Source of the DNA: Lachnospiraceae bacterium
GTDB lineage: Bacteria; Bacillota; Clostridia; Lachnospirales; Lachnospiraceae
DNA: 57,722 nucleotides
NCBI GenBank assembly: GCA_017550165.1
Contig: JAFZQH010000004.1
Coordinates: 1-57,722 of the forward strand
Direction: 5' to 3'
In this document: piece after piece, positions 50,797 through 57,722 of the stretch
How the letters are laid out: each line of letters opens with the position of its first letter
How positions within the stretch are numbered: position 1 is the stretch's first letter
Made by a program: the position numbers and the translations under genes
Notes under the pieces: generated by a model
Databases searched by the model: none
What the model saw: the letters and a program-made list of their open reading frames with translations, nothing else
Told to the model about the DNA's origin: nothing

Positions 50797-52923
50797 TTGA
50801 GATTACTTGACAGAGTTTTTAACGGTTCAACTACCATCTACGAGCAGACTGTTAAAGCAGTAGATGAAGCTATTGCAAAATATGGCGCTGATAAGGCAGT
50901 ATCTCTGCCTGACACAGCATTTGCCCTTCCCTGCTACTATGCAGTAACAGGTATCAAGGTTACTACACTTGGTGAGATGAAGGAAGCATGTGAGTTCTTA
51001 AAGAACTCCAACACAAGAGAGCAGAGACTTGCTGACGGATTTACTTCAGGTATCGCTACAGCCATCGGCGCTGAGTTCACAGAGACCATTAAGTATATCG
51101 AAGGTAATCCTTATGAAGAGCCCATCGTAGCTCATTTCTCAGATGCTATGGTGCGTGAGCTGGGTCTTCCCCTGGTTACAGAGGATATCCCCGGTGTTGC
51201 AGTATTCATCGGCGAGGCTCCCTCTACACAGGAGTTATGTGATCTGATCAAGCAGTATCAGTCACAGGGTATCTTTGTTGCACTGGTTGGTAAGTGTATC
51301 GATCAGGCAGTTGAAGGTAACGCTAAGCTTGGTTTCAACGTACGTTGTACGCCTCTCGGATATCATATCGAGTCAGTAGTACATATCGTTTCAGTTGCTT
51401 TAAGAGCAGGCCTTATCTTCGGTAACATCACACCGGGACATAATGAAGAGCTTAAAGCATACACAATGAAGAGAGTTAAGGCATTTGTTAATGCTTACGC
51501 TCCCGTAGATGATGTAACAGTTGCTTTCGGTGCAGGTGCTATCGCTTACGGTTTCCCGGTTATCTCCAATGATACCAATGACCTTAAACCGGTTCCCAAG
51601 AGTCTTGTTATCCAGCCGGATACACTGAAGTTCAATGCTACATCCATCGAGGCAAGAGATGTAAGAGTTAAGATCTCTAACGTAGATATCCCCGTACCTT
51701 ATGGTTCAGCATTCGAGGGTGAGATCATACGTAAGGGTGACATGAAGATCGAGGCCGACGGTTCCAGAATGGATTGCTTCGAGCTTGTACAGGCTAAGCC
51801 TCTTGCAGATGTTGAAGATCATAAGATCGAGGTATTCGGTGATGACTTTGATAAGTATGAAGACGGTACCAAGATCTCCATGGCTATCATCGCTGAAGTT
51901 GCAGGTAAGAACATGCAGACGGACTTCGAGTCAGTTATGGAAAGAAAGTTCCACGCATTTATCAACTGTGCAGAAGGTATCATGCATACAGGACAGCGTG
52001 ATATGATCCGTATCCGTGTATCTAAGGATGCATTCAATGAAGGATTCAGAGCTAAGCACTTCGGTGAGATCCTTTACGCTAAGTTAAAGAGCGAGTACGA
52101 CGCAGTCGTAGATAAGTGCCAGATCAAGATTTATATTGGGCCGGAGACAACCAAGCTTCGTAACGAGCTGGCTATCCCCGCATTTGATAAGAGAGATGAG
52201 AGACTTGGTTCTCTTACAGATGAGAATGTTGATGAGTTCTACACATGTATCCTCTGCCAGGCATTCTCACCCAGCCACGTATGTATCGTTACTCCCGAGA
52301 GACTGGGACTTTGCGGTGCAGTTTCATGGCTTGATGCCAAGGCCACTCATGAGCTTGATCCTAACGGCCCCTGCCAGATCGTTAAGAAGGATCACATTAT
52401 AGATGAGAGAGTAGGACGTATCGAAGAAGTTAACGAGGCAGTCAAGAAGTACTCACAGGGTGCATTAGAGGAAGTTACACTTTACTCTATCATGGAAGAT
52501 CCTATGACCAGCTGCGGATGCTTCGAGTGTATCTGCGGTATCGAGCCTATGAGTAACGGCGTAGTTATCGTTAACCGTGAGCATACAGGAGTAACTCCCG
52601 TTGGTATGACCTTCTCAGAGCTTGCGGCCATGACCGGTGGCGGAGTTCAGACGCCGGGATTCATGGGACATGGTAAGCATTTCATCGCTTCCAAGAAGTT
52701 CATGAAGGCTGAAGGCGGAATCCAGAGGATCGTTTGGTTACCGAAGGCACTTAAAGAGCAGGTAGCTGAGAAGCTTAATGCTACAGCTAAGGAGCTCTAC
52801 GGAATCGATAACTTCACAGATATGATCGCAGATGAGACAGTAGTTGAAGGCGATCCCGAGGCACTGATGAACTTCTTAACAGAGAAGAATCATCCGGCTT
52901 TAAGTCTTGAACCTATGATGTAA
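50797..52923 (+). CDS. acsB: Acetyl-CoA synthase (CO-methylating), first copy
   Basis: 708 aa enzyme joining CO, a methyl group from the corrinoid protein and CoA into acetyl-CoA. The A-cluster ligands are intact: Cys484, Cys487, Cys496 and Cys506 for the 4Fe-4S part (CILCQAFSPSHVC, GLCG), and Cys573-Gly-Cys575 for the distal nickel. The spacing matches the known Moorella positions 506/509/518/528/595/597 shifted by 22. TTG start with AGGAGG 8 nt upstream, 11 bp after cooC. A structured element begins on the base after the stop. Confidence 0.95.
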   Translation: MRLLDRVFNGSTTIYEQTVKAVDEAIAKYGADKAVSLPDTAFALPCYYAVTGIKVTTLGEMKEACEFLKNSNTREQRLADGFTSGIATAIGAEFTETIKYIEGNPYEEPIVAHFSDAMVRELGLPLVTEDIPGVAVFIGEAPSTQELCDLIKQYQSQGIFVALVGKCIDQAVEGNAKLGFNVRCTPLGYHIESVVHIVSVALRAGLIFGNITPGHNEELKAYTMKRVKAFVNAYAPVDDVTVAFGAGAIAYGFPVISNDTNDLKPVPKSLVIQPDTLKFNATSIEARDVRVKISNVDIPVPYGSAFEGEIIRKGDMKIEADGSRMDCFELVQAKPLADVEDHKIEVFGDDFDKYEDGTKISMAIIAEVAGKNMQTDFESVMERKFHAFINCAEGIMHTGQRDMIRIRVSKDAFNEGFRAKHFGEILYAKLKSEYDAVVDKCQIKIYIGPETTKLRNELAIPAFDKRDERLGSLTDENVDEFYTCILCQAFSPSHVCIVTPERLGLCGAVSWLDAKATHELDPNGPCQIVKKDHIIDERVGRIEEVNEAVKKYSQGALEEVTLYSIMEDPMTSCGCFECICGIEPMSNGVVIVNREHTGVTPVGMTFSELAAMTGGGVQTPGFMGHGKHFIASKKFMKAEGGIQRIVWLPKALKEQVAEKLNATAKELYGIDNFTDMIADETVVEGDPEALMNFLTEKNHPALSLEPMM

Positions 52924-53079
52924 GTGATACAGACTCGATAAGTCACACGGCTCATGCTTGCATGAAAGCCAGTGTGACCTTGAGAGGCTAACATATATGA
53001 GCAAGTAGGGCGACAGCCCGGATTGCGAATATATGTAGAATCGCGGGAGTGCGAAGCACGAAGCGATTCGTAGTATCAC
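52924..53079 (+). ncRNA. Structured four-way-junction element, copy 1 (after first acsB)
   Basis: P1: GTGATAC (52924-52930) with GTATCAC (53073-53079). P2: GTCACAC (52942) with GTGTGAC (52972), inner TCATG/CATGA. P3: ACATATAT (52991) with ATATATGT (53029), inner GCAA/TTGC and GGGC/GCCC. P4: GAATCGC (53038) with GCGATTC (53063), inner GTGC/GCAC. Joining segment CCTTGAGA between P2 and P3. Homologous to 55420-55582 with compensatory changes in P1, P3 and P4. Family not recognised. Confidence 0.75.
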
Positions 53080-53081
53080 GA

Positions 53082-53147
53082 ACCCGGACTCCGAATATAC
53101 GTAGGATTTCGAGAGCAACTTTAGCTGCGAAGAAATCCGTATATTTC
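53082..53147 (+). repeat. Partial third copy of the structured element
   Basis: CCCGGACTCCGAATATACGT continues as a P4-like hairpin with GGATTTC (53104) and GAAATCC (53132). It matches the P3 3' side and P4 of the other two copies, more closely copy 2. The P1, P2 and P3 5' parts are absent. Confidence 0.65.
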
Positions 53148-53175
53148 ATCAATAATTATTAAAATGTTCTTTCAG

Positions 53176-53289
53176 GCAATCCTCTTGCAATTATATGCAA
53201 GAGGTTGCTTTGCAAGATAAATTGTCAAAATTTTAACAATTGACAAAATACCCTTAATATAAGGGGAAAAGGAAGGAAGGTAAATTTCT
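53176..53289 (+). promoter_or_regulatory. Hairpin and inverted repeat before the second acsB
   Basis: Rest of the 366-bp gap. A strong hairpin pairs GCAATCCTCTTGCA (53176-53189) with TGCAAGAGGTTGC (53196-53208), one bulge. Then TTGTCAA (53222) and TTGACAA (53240) form an inverted repeat. TTGACA at 53240 could be a -35, but no -10 at normal spacing is seen, so a separate promoter is doubtful. AGGAAGG precedes the ATG at 53290. Confidence 0.4.
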
Positions 53290-55419
53290 ATGACACTTTA
53301 TGAACGAATTTTTGCAGGATCAGATGCAGTCTATGGATTGACTGAAGGGGCGGTCAACGACGCCATAGCAAAGCATGGCGCTGACAAGGCGATCTCATTC
53401 CCGGAGACGGCTTATTGTCTTCCCTGCTACTATGCAGTAACAGGCCAGAAGATCAAGACTCTCGGAGAATTAAAGGATGGTCTTGCAACACTGAAGTCTC
53501 TTAATTCAGCAGAGACAAGAGAAGCTAATCCCTTACTTTCAGGTGTAGCTACAGCACTTGGCGCAGAGTTCTTAGAGGCGTTGAAGTACATTGATGGCGC
53601 AACACCCTATGCAGAGCCTTACTACGGACACTTGGCTGACGCCATCATCCGTGAGCTTGGTGTACCCCTTGTTACAGGAGATATCCCCGGTGTTGCAGTT
53701 ATCATCGGCGAAGCTCCCACGGCAGAAGAAGGTGTAGCCCTTATCAAGAGCTATCAGGCACAGGGTATCCTGGTTACACTTGTAGGCAAGATAATCGAGC
53801 AGGCACAGAGCCTTAATTATAACATGGGCTACGGTGTAAGAGTTGTTCCCTTAGGGCCGGACATTACATCAGTTATCCATGTAGTATCAGTAGCATTACG
53901 TGCGGCACTCATTTTCGGTAACGTTACACCGGGAGATGCTGCAGGACTAATGAAATATACGGCTGAGAGAGTTCCTGCATTTGTTAATGCTTTCAAGCCT
54001 ATTGATGATGTTACATTATCAGCAGGCGCAGGCGCTATCGCTCTGGGCTTCCCGGTAATCTCCAATGAGACAGAGAACATCACAGAGGTACCCAAGGCAC
54101 TTCTTTCACAGCCTGACGTATCCAAGTTCAATCAGCTTTCACTTGAGACCAGAGAGATTAAGATTAAGATCACGAATATCGACATCCCCGTTGCTTATGC
54201 ATCAGCATTTGAAGGTGAGATCATAAGAAGAGGCGATATGAAGGTAGAGGCTGACGGCTCAAGAGTTGACTGCTTCGAGCTTGTTCAGATGAAGAGCCTT
54301 GACGAGGTTGAGGATCACAAGATCGAGGTTATCGGCAACGACTTTGATGCATTCGAAGACGGAGCCAAGATCGAGATGGCTATCATCGCAGAAGTTGCAG
54401 GAAAGAGCATGCAGTCAGACTTCGAGTCTGTTATGGAGAGAAAGTTCCATTCATTTATCAACTGTATCGAAGGCGTTATGCATACAGGTCAGCGAGATAT
54501 GATCCGTATCCGTGTAAGCCAGGATGCTTTTAAGGCAGGATTCAGGGCTAAGCATTTCGGTGAGGTTATCTACGCTAAATTAAAGAGTGAATATGAGGCA
54601 GTTGTTGACAAGTGCCAGGTTAAGATCATCACAGATCCTGCCAAGGTTACAGATCTTCGTAAGAACTTGGCTATACCTACATTCGATCACAGAGATGAGA
54701 GACTGGGGTCCATGACAGACGAGAGCGTATCAGAGTTCTACACATGTATCCTCTGCCAGGCATTCTCACCCAGCCACGTATGTATCATCACTCCCGAGAG
54801 ACTGGGACTTTGCGGTGCCGTTTCATGGCTTGATGCAAAGGCTACCAACGAGCTTGATCCTAACGGACCCTGCCAGGTCGTTAAGAAAGAGCATGTTATA
54901 GATGAAGCTGTAGGTAGATATGAGGAAGTTGACGAGGCGGTACATAAGTACTCTCAGGGCGCATTAGAGCACGTTACACTTTACTCCATCATGGAAGACC
55001 CCATGACAAGCTGCGGATGCTTCGAGTGTATCTGCGGAATCGAGCCCATGAGTAACGGCGTTGTTATCGTTAACAGAGAGCATACAGGTATCACACCTAT
55101 CGGTATGACCTTCTCAGAACTGGCATCCATGACAGGCGGCGGAGTTCAGACACCGGGATTCATGGGACACGGTAAGCATTTCATCGCTTCCAAGAAGTTC
55201 ATGAAAGCAGAAGGCGGATTCGAGAGGATCGTATGGCTGCCTAAGGCACTTAAAGAGCAGATCGCTGACAAGCTCAATGCTGCTGCTAAGGAAGTATACG
55301 GCATCGATAATTTCACAGATATGATCGCTGATGAGACTATCGCAGAAGATGCAGAGGCACTTATGAACTTCCTTACAGAGAAGAATCATCCGGCGCTTAA
55401 GTTAAGTCCGCTCATGTAA
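53290..55419 (+). CDS. acsB: Acetyl-CoA synthase (CO-methylating), second copy
   Basis: 709 aa tandem paralogue of the preceding gene. A-cluster ligands are intact: Cys486, Cys489, Cys498, Cys508, Cys575 and Cys577. N-terminal part is clearly diverged from copy 1 (for example TLYERIFAGSDAVYGLTEG against RLLDRVFNGSTTIYEQ). The C-terminal third is nearly identical even at DNA level around the A-cluster codons (52235-52330 and 54734-54818). Both look functional. Possible differences are in the N-terminal CODH-contacting or methyl-carrier-contacting domain. Followed at once by copy 2 of the structured element. Confidence 0.95.
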   Translation: MTLYERIFAGSDAVYGLTEGAVNDAIAKHGADKAISFPETAYCLPCYYAVTGQKIKTLGELKDGLATLKSLNSAETREANPLLSGVATALGAEFLEALKYIDGATPYAEPYYGHLADAIIRELGVPLVTGDIPGVAVIIGEAPTAEEGVALIKSYQAQGILVTLVGKIIEQAQSLNYNMGYGVRVVPLGPDITSVIHVVSVALRAALIFGNVTPGDAAGLMKYTAERVPAFVNAFKPIDDVTLSAGAGAIALGFPVISNETENITEVPKALLSQPDVSKFNQLSLETREIKIKITNIDIPVAYASAFEGEIIRRGDMKVEADGSRVDCFELVQMKSLDEVEDHKIEVIGNDFDAFEDGAKIEMAIIAEVAGKSMQSDFESVMERKFHSFINCIEGVMHTGQRDMIRIRVSQDAFKAGFRAKHFGEVIYAKLKSEYEAVVDKCQVKIITDPAKVTDLRKNLAIPTFDHRDERLGSMTDESVSEFYTCILCQAFSPSHVCIITPERLGLCGAVSWLDAKATNELDPNGPCQVVKKEHVIDEAVGRYEEVDEAVHKYSQGALEHVTLYSIMEDPMTSCGCFECICGIEPMSNGVVIVNREHTGITPIGMTFSELASMTGGGVQTPGFMGHGKHFIASKKFMKAEGGFERIVWLPKALKEQIADKLNAAAKEVYGIDNFTDMIADETIAEDAEALMNFLTEKNHPALKLSPLM

Positions 55420-55582
55420 GTGTATAATAGTTCGAAAAGTCACACAGCGGTCATGCATGCATGACAAGCTGTGTGACCTTGAGAACTTAACATATATGAG
55501 GAAGTAGGACGATAGTCCGGATTCCGAATATATGTAGGATTTCGGGAGCAGCGAGAGCTGCGTAGAAATCCGTATTATACAC
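55420..55582 (+). ncRNA. Structured four-way-junction element, copy 2 (after second acsB)
   Basis: P1: GTGTATAAT (55420-55428) with ATTATACAC (55574-55582). P2: GTCACACAGC (55439) with GCTGTGTGAC (55468), inner TCATG/CATGA. P3: ACATATAT (55490) with ATATATGT (55528), inner GGAA/TTCC and GGAC/GTCC. P4: GGATTTC (55537) with GAAATCC (55565), inner GCAGC/GCTGC. As in copy 1 it begins on the base after the stop codon. The acsD promoter lies downstream, so this is 3' UTR of the acsB transcript. Confidence 0.75.
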
Positions 55583-55614
55583 GCATATTTTATGTTAATT
55601 TAATAACGATTTCG

Positions 55615-55767
55615 TTGACATTCATACCCGTTTCGAGTATAATATTTATCGGTGTTCACGCCAGCACCGAAACGTTTTACAACGGCTTAGGGGCACGTGT
55701 ATATGCTGATACATGTGCGTTGCTTATAAACAAGTTTTATTTAAGCGAAACAAAAGGAGGACAAAAA
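55615..55767 (+). promoter_or_regulatory. acsD promoter and structured leader
   Basis: TTGACA (55615-55620), 17 bp, TATAAT (55638-55643): a consensus promoter. The ~118-nt leader holds two hairpins, CGGTG/CACCG near 55650-55670 and GCACGTGTAT (55693) with ATACATGTGC (55709). AAGGAGG precedes the ATG at 55768. An in-frame TTG at 55615 is the -35 itself and not a start. Confidence 0.8.
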
Positions 55768-56709
55768 ATGGCTTTTAAACCCGCATCACAGAAATTTAAT
55801 GCTGCCATCAATCAGGTAGAGATCGGTAGCGGAGACAAGAAGATCACACTCGGAGGAGAATGTACATTACCGTTCTACACCTTCGATGCTGAGATCCCCA
55901 ATGCACCCAAGGTAGGTGTTGAACTTACGGATCTTGGTATTGATGAGACATTACCGGGTATCAAGGAATTCTACGCAGGCGCATCTACGATTGCTGAGCA
56001 GGCTGCTAAGATCTCTTCAATGGAAGGTGCTGACTTCATTTCCATCAGATTTGAGGGAGCGGATCCCAACGGCGAGAACAAGTCTGTAGATGAGTGTGTG
56101 GAGATAGCTAAGGCTGTTGCTGCCGCAACAGATATGCCTTTAGTAATCTGCGGATGTAAGAACGCAGAGAAGGACGCTGATCTTTTCAATAAGATCGCTG
56201 AGGCTCTTGCAGGCAAGAACGTTTTATTCCTTGCAGCAAAAGAAGAGAATTACAAGACAGTTGGTGCTTCTGCAGGTCTTGCTTACAACCAGAAGGTTGG
56301 TGCTGAGTCGGCAGTTGATATCAACCTTGCTAAGCAGCTCAACGTTGTTCTTGGACAGCTCGGCGTTAAGAATGAGACTATCGTTATGAACGTTGGTACA
56401 GCTACAGCCGGATACGGTTTTGAGTATGTTGTATCTACTATGGACAGAATTAAGGCAGCAGCTCTTTCACAAAATGATGCAGCTCTGCAGATGCCCATTA
56501 TGACACCTATCGCTTCTGAAACATATAATGTTAAAGAGGCTGTTGTTTCTGAGGATGATTTCCCTGAGTGGGGAGACCGTGAGACAAGAGCTATCGACAT
56601 GGAGGTTGCAACTGCAGCAGCATGTCTTGCTTCCGGATCTAATGCTGTTATCTTAAAGCATCCGGCATCAGTTGCTACTATTTCCAAGTTTATCAAAGAG
56701 TTAATGTAA
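55768..56709 (+). CDS. acsD: Corrinoid iron-sulfur protein, small subunit
   Basis: 313 aa subunit of the CFeSP, which takes a methyl group from methyl-tetrahydrofolate methyltransferase and delivers it to AcsB. TIM-barrel-like; visible features include ITLGGECTLPFYTFDAEIPN, FISIRFEGADPN, VICGCKNAEKD and NVGTATAGYGFEYV. Normal family length. 25 bp upstream of acsC. It has its own strong promoter, so it can be expressed apart from acsB. Confidence 0.94.
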   Translation: MAFKPASQKFNAAINQVEIGSGDKKITLGGECTLPFYTFDAEIPNAPKVGVELTDLGIDETLPGIKEFYAGASTIAEQAAKISSMEGADFISIRFEGADPNGENKSVDECVEIAKAVAAATDMPLVICGCKNAEKDADLFNKIAEALAGKNVLFLAAKEENYKTVGASAGLAYNQKVGAESAVDINLAKQLNVVLGQLGVKNETIVMNVGTATAGYGFEYVVSTMDRIKAAALSQNDAALQMPIMTPIASETYNVKEAVVSEDDFPEWGDRETRAIDMEVATAAACLASGSNAVILKHPASVATISKFIKELM

Positions 56710-56734
56710 TTAGGGCGAAAGGGAGGATAATATA

Positions 56735-57722
56735 ATGGCATTAAAAGGTCTTGATATTTTTAAATTAACACCAAAAACAAACTGTAAAGAGTGCGGTAAT
56801 CCTACATGTATGGCTTTCTCAATGAAGGTTGCTCAGGGTGCCGCTCAGTTGGACGCATGTCCTCATATTACTGATGACGTTAAGGCTCAGCTTGCTGAAG
56901 CTACAGCTCCCCCGATGAAGACCATCAAGGTTGGTGAGCATCAGCTGGGTGGAGAGACAGTTCTCTGCAGACATGAGAAGACATTTGTAAGTAAGACATT
57001 ATACGCAGTTGCAATCAATGACGCTATGGATGATGCAACTATCGATGCTAAGTTAGAAGAGATCAAGAAGGTAGACTACGACCGTATCGGTGAGAGAATG
57101 TATGTTGAGTTCCTTTATGTTAAGCATGAAGGCTCTGACGGAGCTAAGTACCTTGACCTTGTTAAGAAGGCAGCAGGTCTTGCGAGAAACCTCATCCTTG
57201 AGGTTGAGGATCCCGATCTTGCTAAGCAGGCAGCTGCAGCAGCAGGCGGAGAGTGCATCATCAATGGCACTACACCGGCCAACTTCGAGGCTATGAGCGC
57301 AGCAGCTACAGAAGCTAAGGCTGTTCTTGGTGTTAAGGCAGGAAGCCTTGACGAATTATATGATACAGTAGCAGCTATCGAGAAACTTGGTAACAAGAAC
57401 CTTGTTCTTGATGCTACAGCAGATACAATTAAGGCTACATTCGAGAACGTAGTTCAGATCAGAAGAGCTGCGTTGAAGAATAACGACAGAACATTCGGAT
57501 ATCCTACCATCGTTAAGGTGGCTAAGCTTGCTAAGGATGATGATAAGATGCAGGAGGCACTCGCTTCACTGTTCACGGTTAAGTTCGGTTCAATCGTTGT
57601 TATGCAGACTATGTCTTATGCACAGGCTCTTCCGCTTTACGGCTTAAGACAGAACGTATTCACAGATCCTCAGAAGCCCATGACAGTTGAGCCGGGTATC
57701 TACCCGATCAATGGTGCTACAC
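56735..57722 (+). CDS. acsC: Corrinoid iron-sulfur protein, large subunit (partial)
   Basis: First 329 codons; the gene runs off the window end. The N-terminal 4Fe-4S domain has its ligands in NCKECGNPTCMAF and LDACPH (Cys20, Cys23, Cys28, Cys45 by count), followed by the linker and TIM barrel. The C-terminal B12-binding domain is outside the window. GGGAGG before the ATG. With AcsD it forms the methyl carrier for acetyl-CoA synthesis. Confidence 0.95.
   Translation, partial: MALKGLDIFKLTPKTNCKECGNPTCMAFSMKVAQGAAQLDACPHITDDVKAQLAEATAPPMKTIKVGEHQLGGETVLCRHEKTFVSKTLYAVAINDAMDDATIDAKLEEIKKVDYDRIGERMYVEFLYVKHEGSDGAKYLDLVKKAAGLARNLILEVEDPDLAKQAAAAAGGECIINGTTPANFEAMSAAATEAKAVLGVKAGSLDELYDTVAAIEKLGNKNLVLDATADTIKATFENVVQIRRAALKNNDRTFGYPTIVKVAKLAKDDDKMQEALASLFTVKFGSIVVMQTMSYAQALPLYGLRQNVFTDPQKPMTVEPGIYPINGAT

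Noticed and set aside
53240-53268. Independent promoter for the second acsB
   Set aside because: TTGACA is present but no -10 lies 16-19 bp downstream; TAATAT and TATAAG are too close.
52924-55582. Nickel/cobalt (NiCo) riboswitch as identity of the acsB elements
   Set aside because: A four-way junction beside nickel enzymes fits the idea, but the conserved junction bases I remember for that class are not present, and the elements lie 3' of acsB and, for copy 2, upstream of the next promoter.
55615-55767. Longer AcsD starting at TTG 55615
   Set aside because: The TTG is inside the -35 TTGACA; the ATG at 55768 has a strong ribosome site and matches the family start.

Overview
The window looks like a chromosomal segment of an acetogenic, Gram-positive Clostridia species (Lachnospiraceae-like; inferred from gene content, no species claimed). 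The pointers are a Gram-positive PolC replicase, strong Shine-Dalgarno sites, extended -10 promoters, fructose PTS genes and a CODH/acetyl-CoA synthase (Wood-Ljungdahl) cluster. No rRNA, tRNA, CRISPR array or insertion sequence was recognised.

Layout. (1) 1-8.7 kb, signalling: a FIST-GGDEF protein, exonuclease III, a small alarmone synthetase with an OmpR/histidine-kinase pair, a GGDEF-EAL protein, and a minus-strand DUF169-CapA pair. (2) 9.55-12.6 kb, metal uptake: a Fur-family regulator behind a perfect 21-bp palindrome that overlaps its promoter, then a ZnuA-like lipoprotein, ATPase and permease. A hybrid histidine kinase converges on it. (3) 15.1-20.0 kb: fruK-fruA-ptsH-ptsI, a complete fructose phosphorelay in one operon. 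(4) 20.0-24.4 kb: a 39-bp perfect palindrome, an SPFH protein with a ribbon-helix-helix partner, a small membrane protein and two more GGDEF proteins. (5) 24.4-29 kb: a HAD phosphatase remnant, a one-polypeptide amino-acid ABC transporter (binding domain, permease, ATPase and a C-terminal GHKL-like domain) and a 5'-nucleotidase pseudogene with three lesions. (6) 29-42 kb, accessory: two AAA/DUF4143 ATPases with palindromic operators, an unknown lipoprotein, a Wadjet (JetABCD) plasmid-defence operon whose jetD has an in-frame amber codon, a GNAT enzyme and a GH5 glucanase. (7) 42-46.5 kb: PolC, whose N-terminal linker is encoded by two families of palindromic repeats. (8) 47-57.7 kb: cooC-cooS-cooC-acsB-acsB-acsD-acsC, running off the window end.

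The CODH/ACS genes act together. CooS makes CO from CO2, the CooC-type ATPases probably load nickel, AcsC/AcsD carry the methyl group and AcsB condenses methyl, CO and CoA. acsB is duplicated in tandem. Each copy is followed, from the first base after its stop codon, by an element of about 160 nt that folds as a four-way junction; several helices differ between the copies by compensatory changes. This is the strongest candidate here for an undescribed element.

A dispersed palindrome with core GGGGACGG recurs through the window, mostly at gene ends. It supplies two stop codons and has expanded inside polC.
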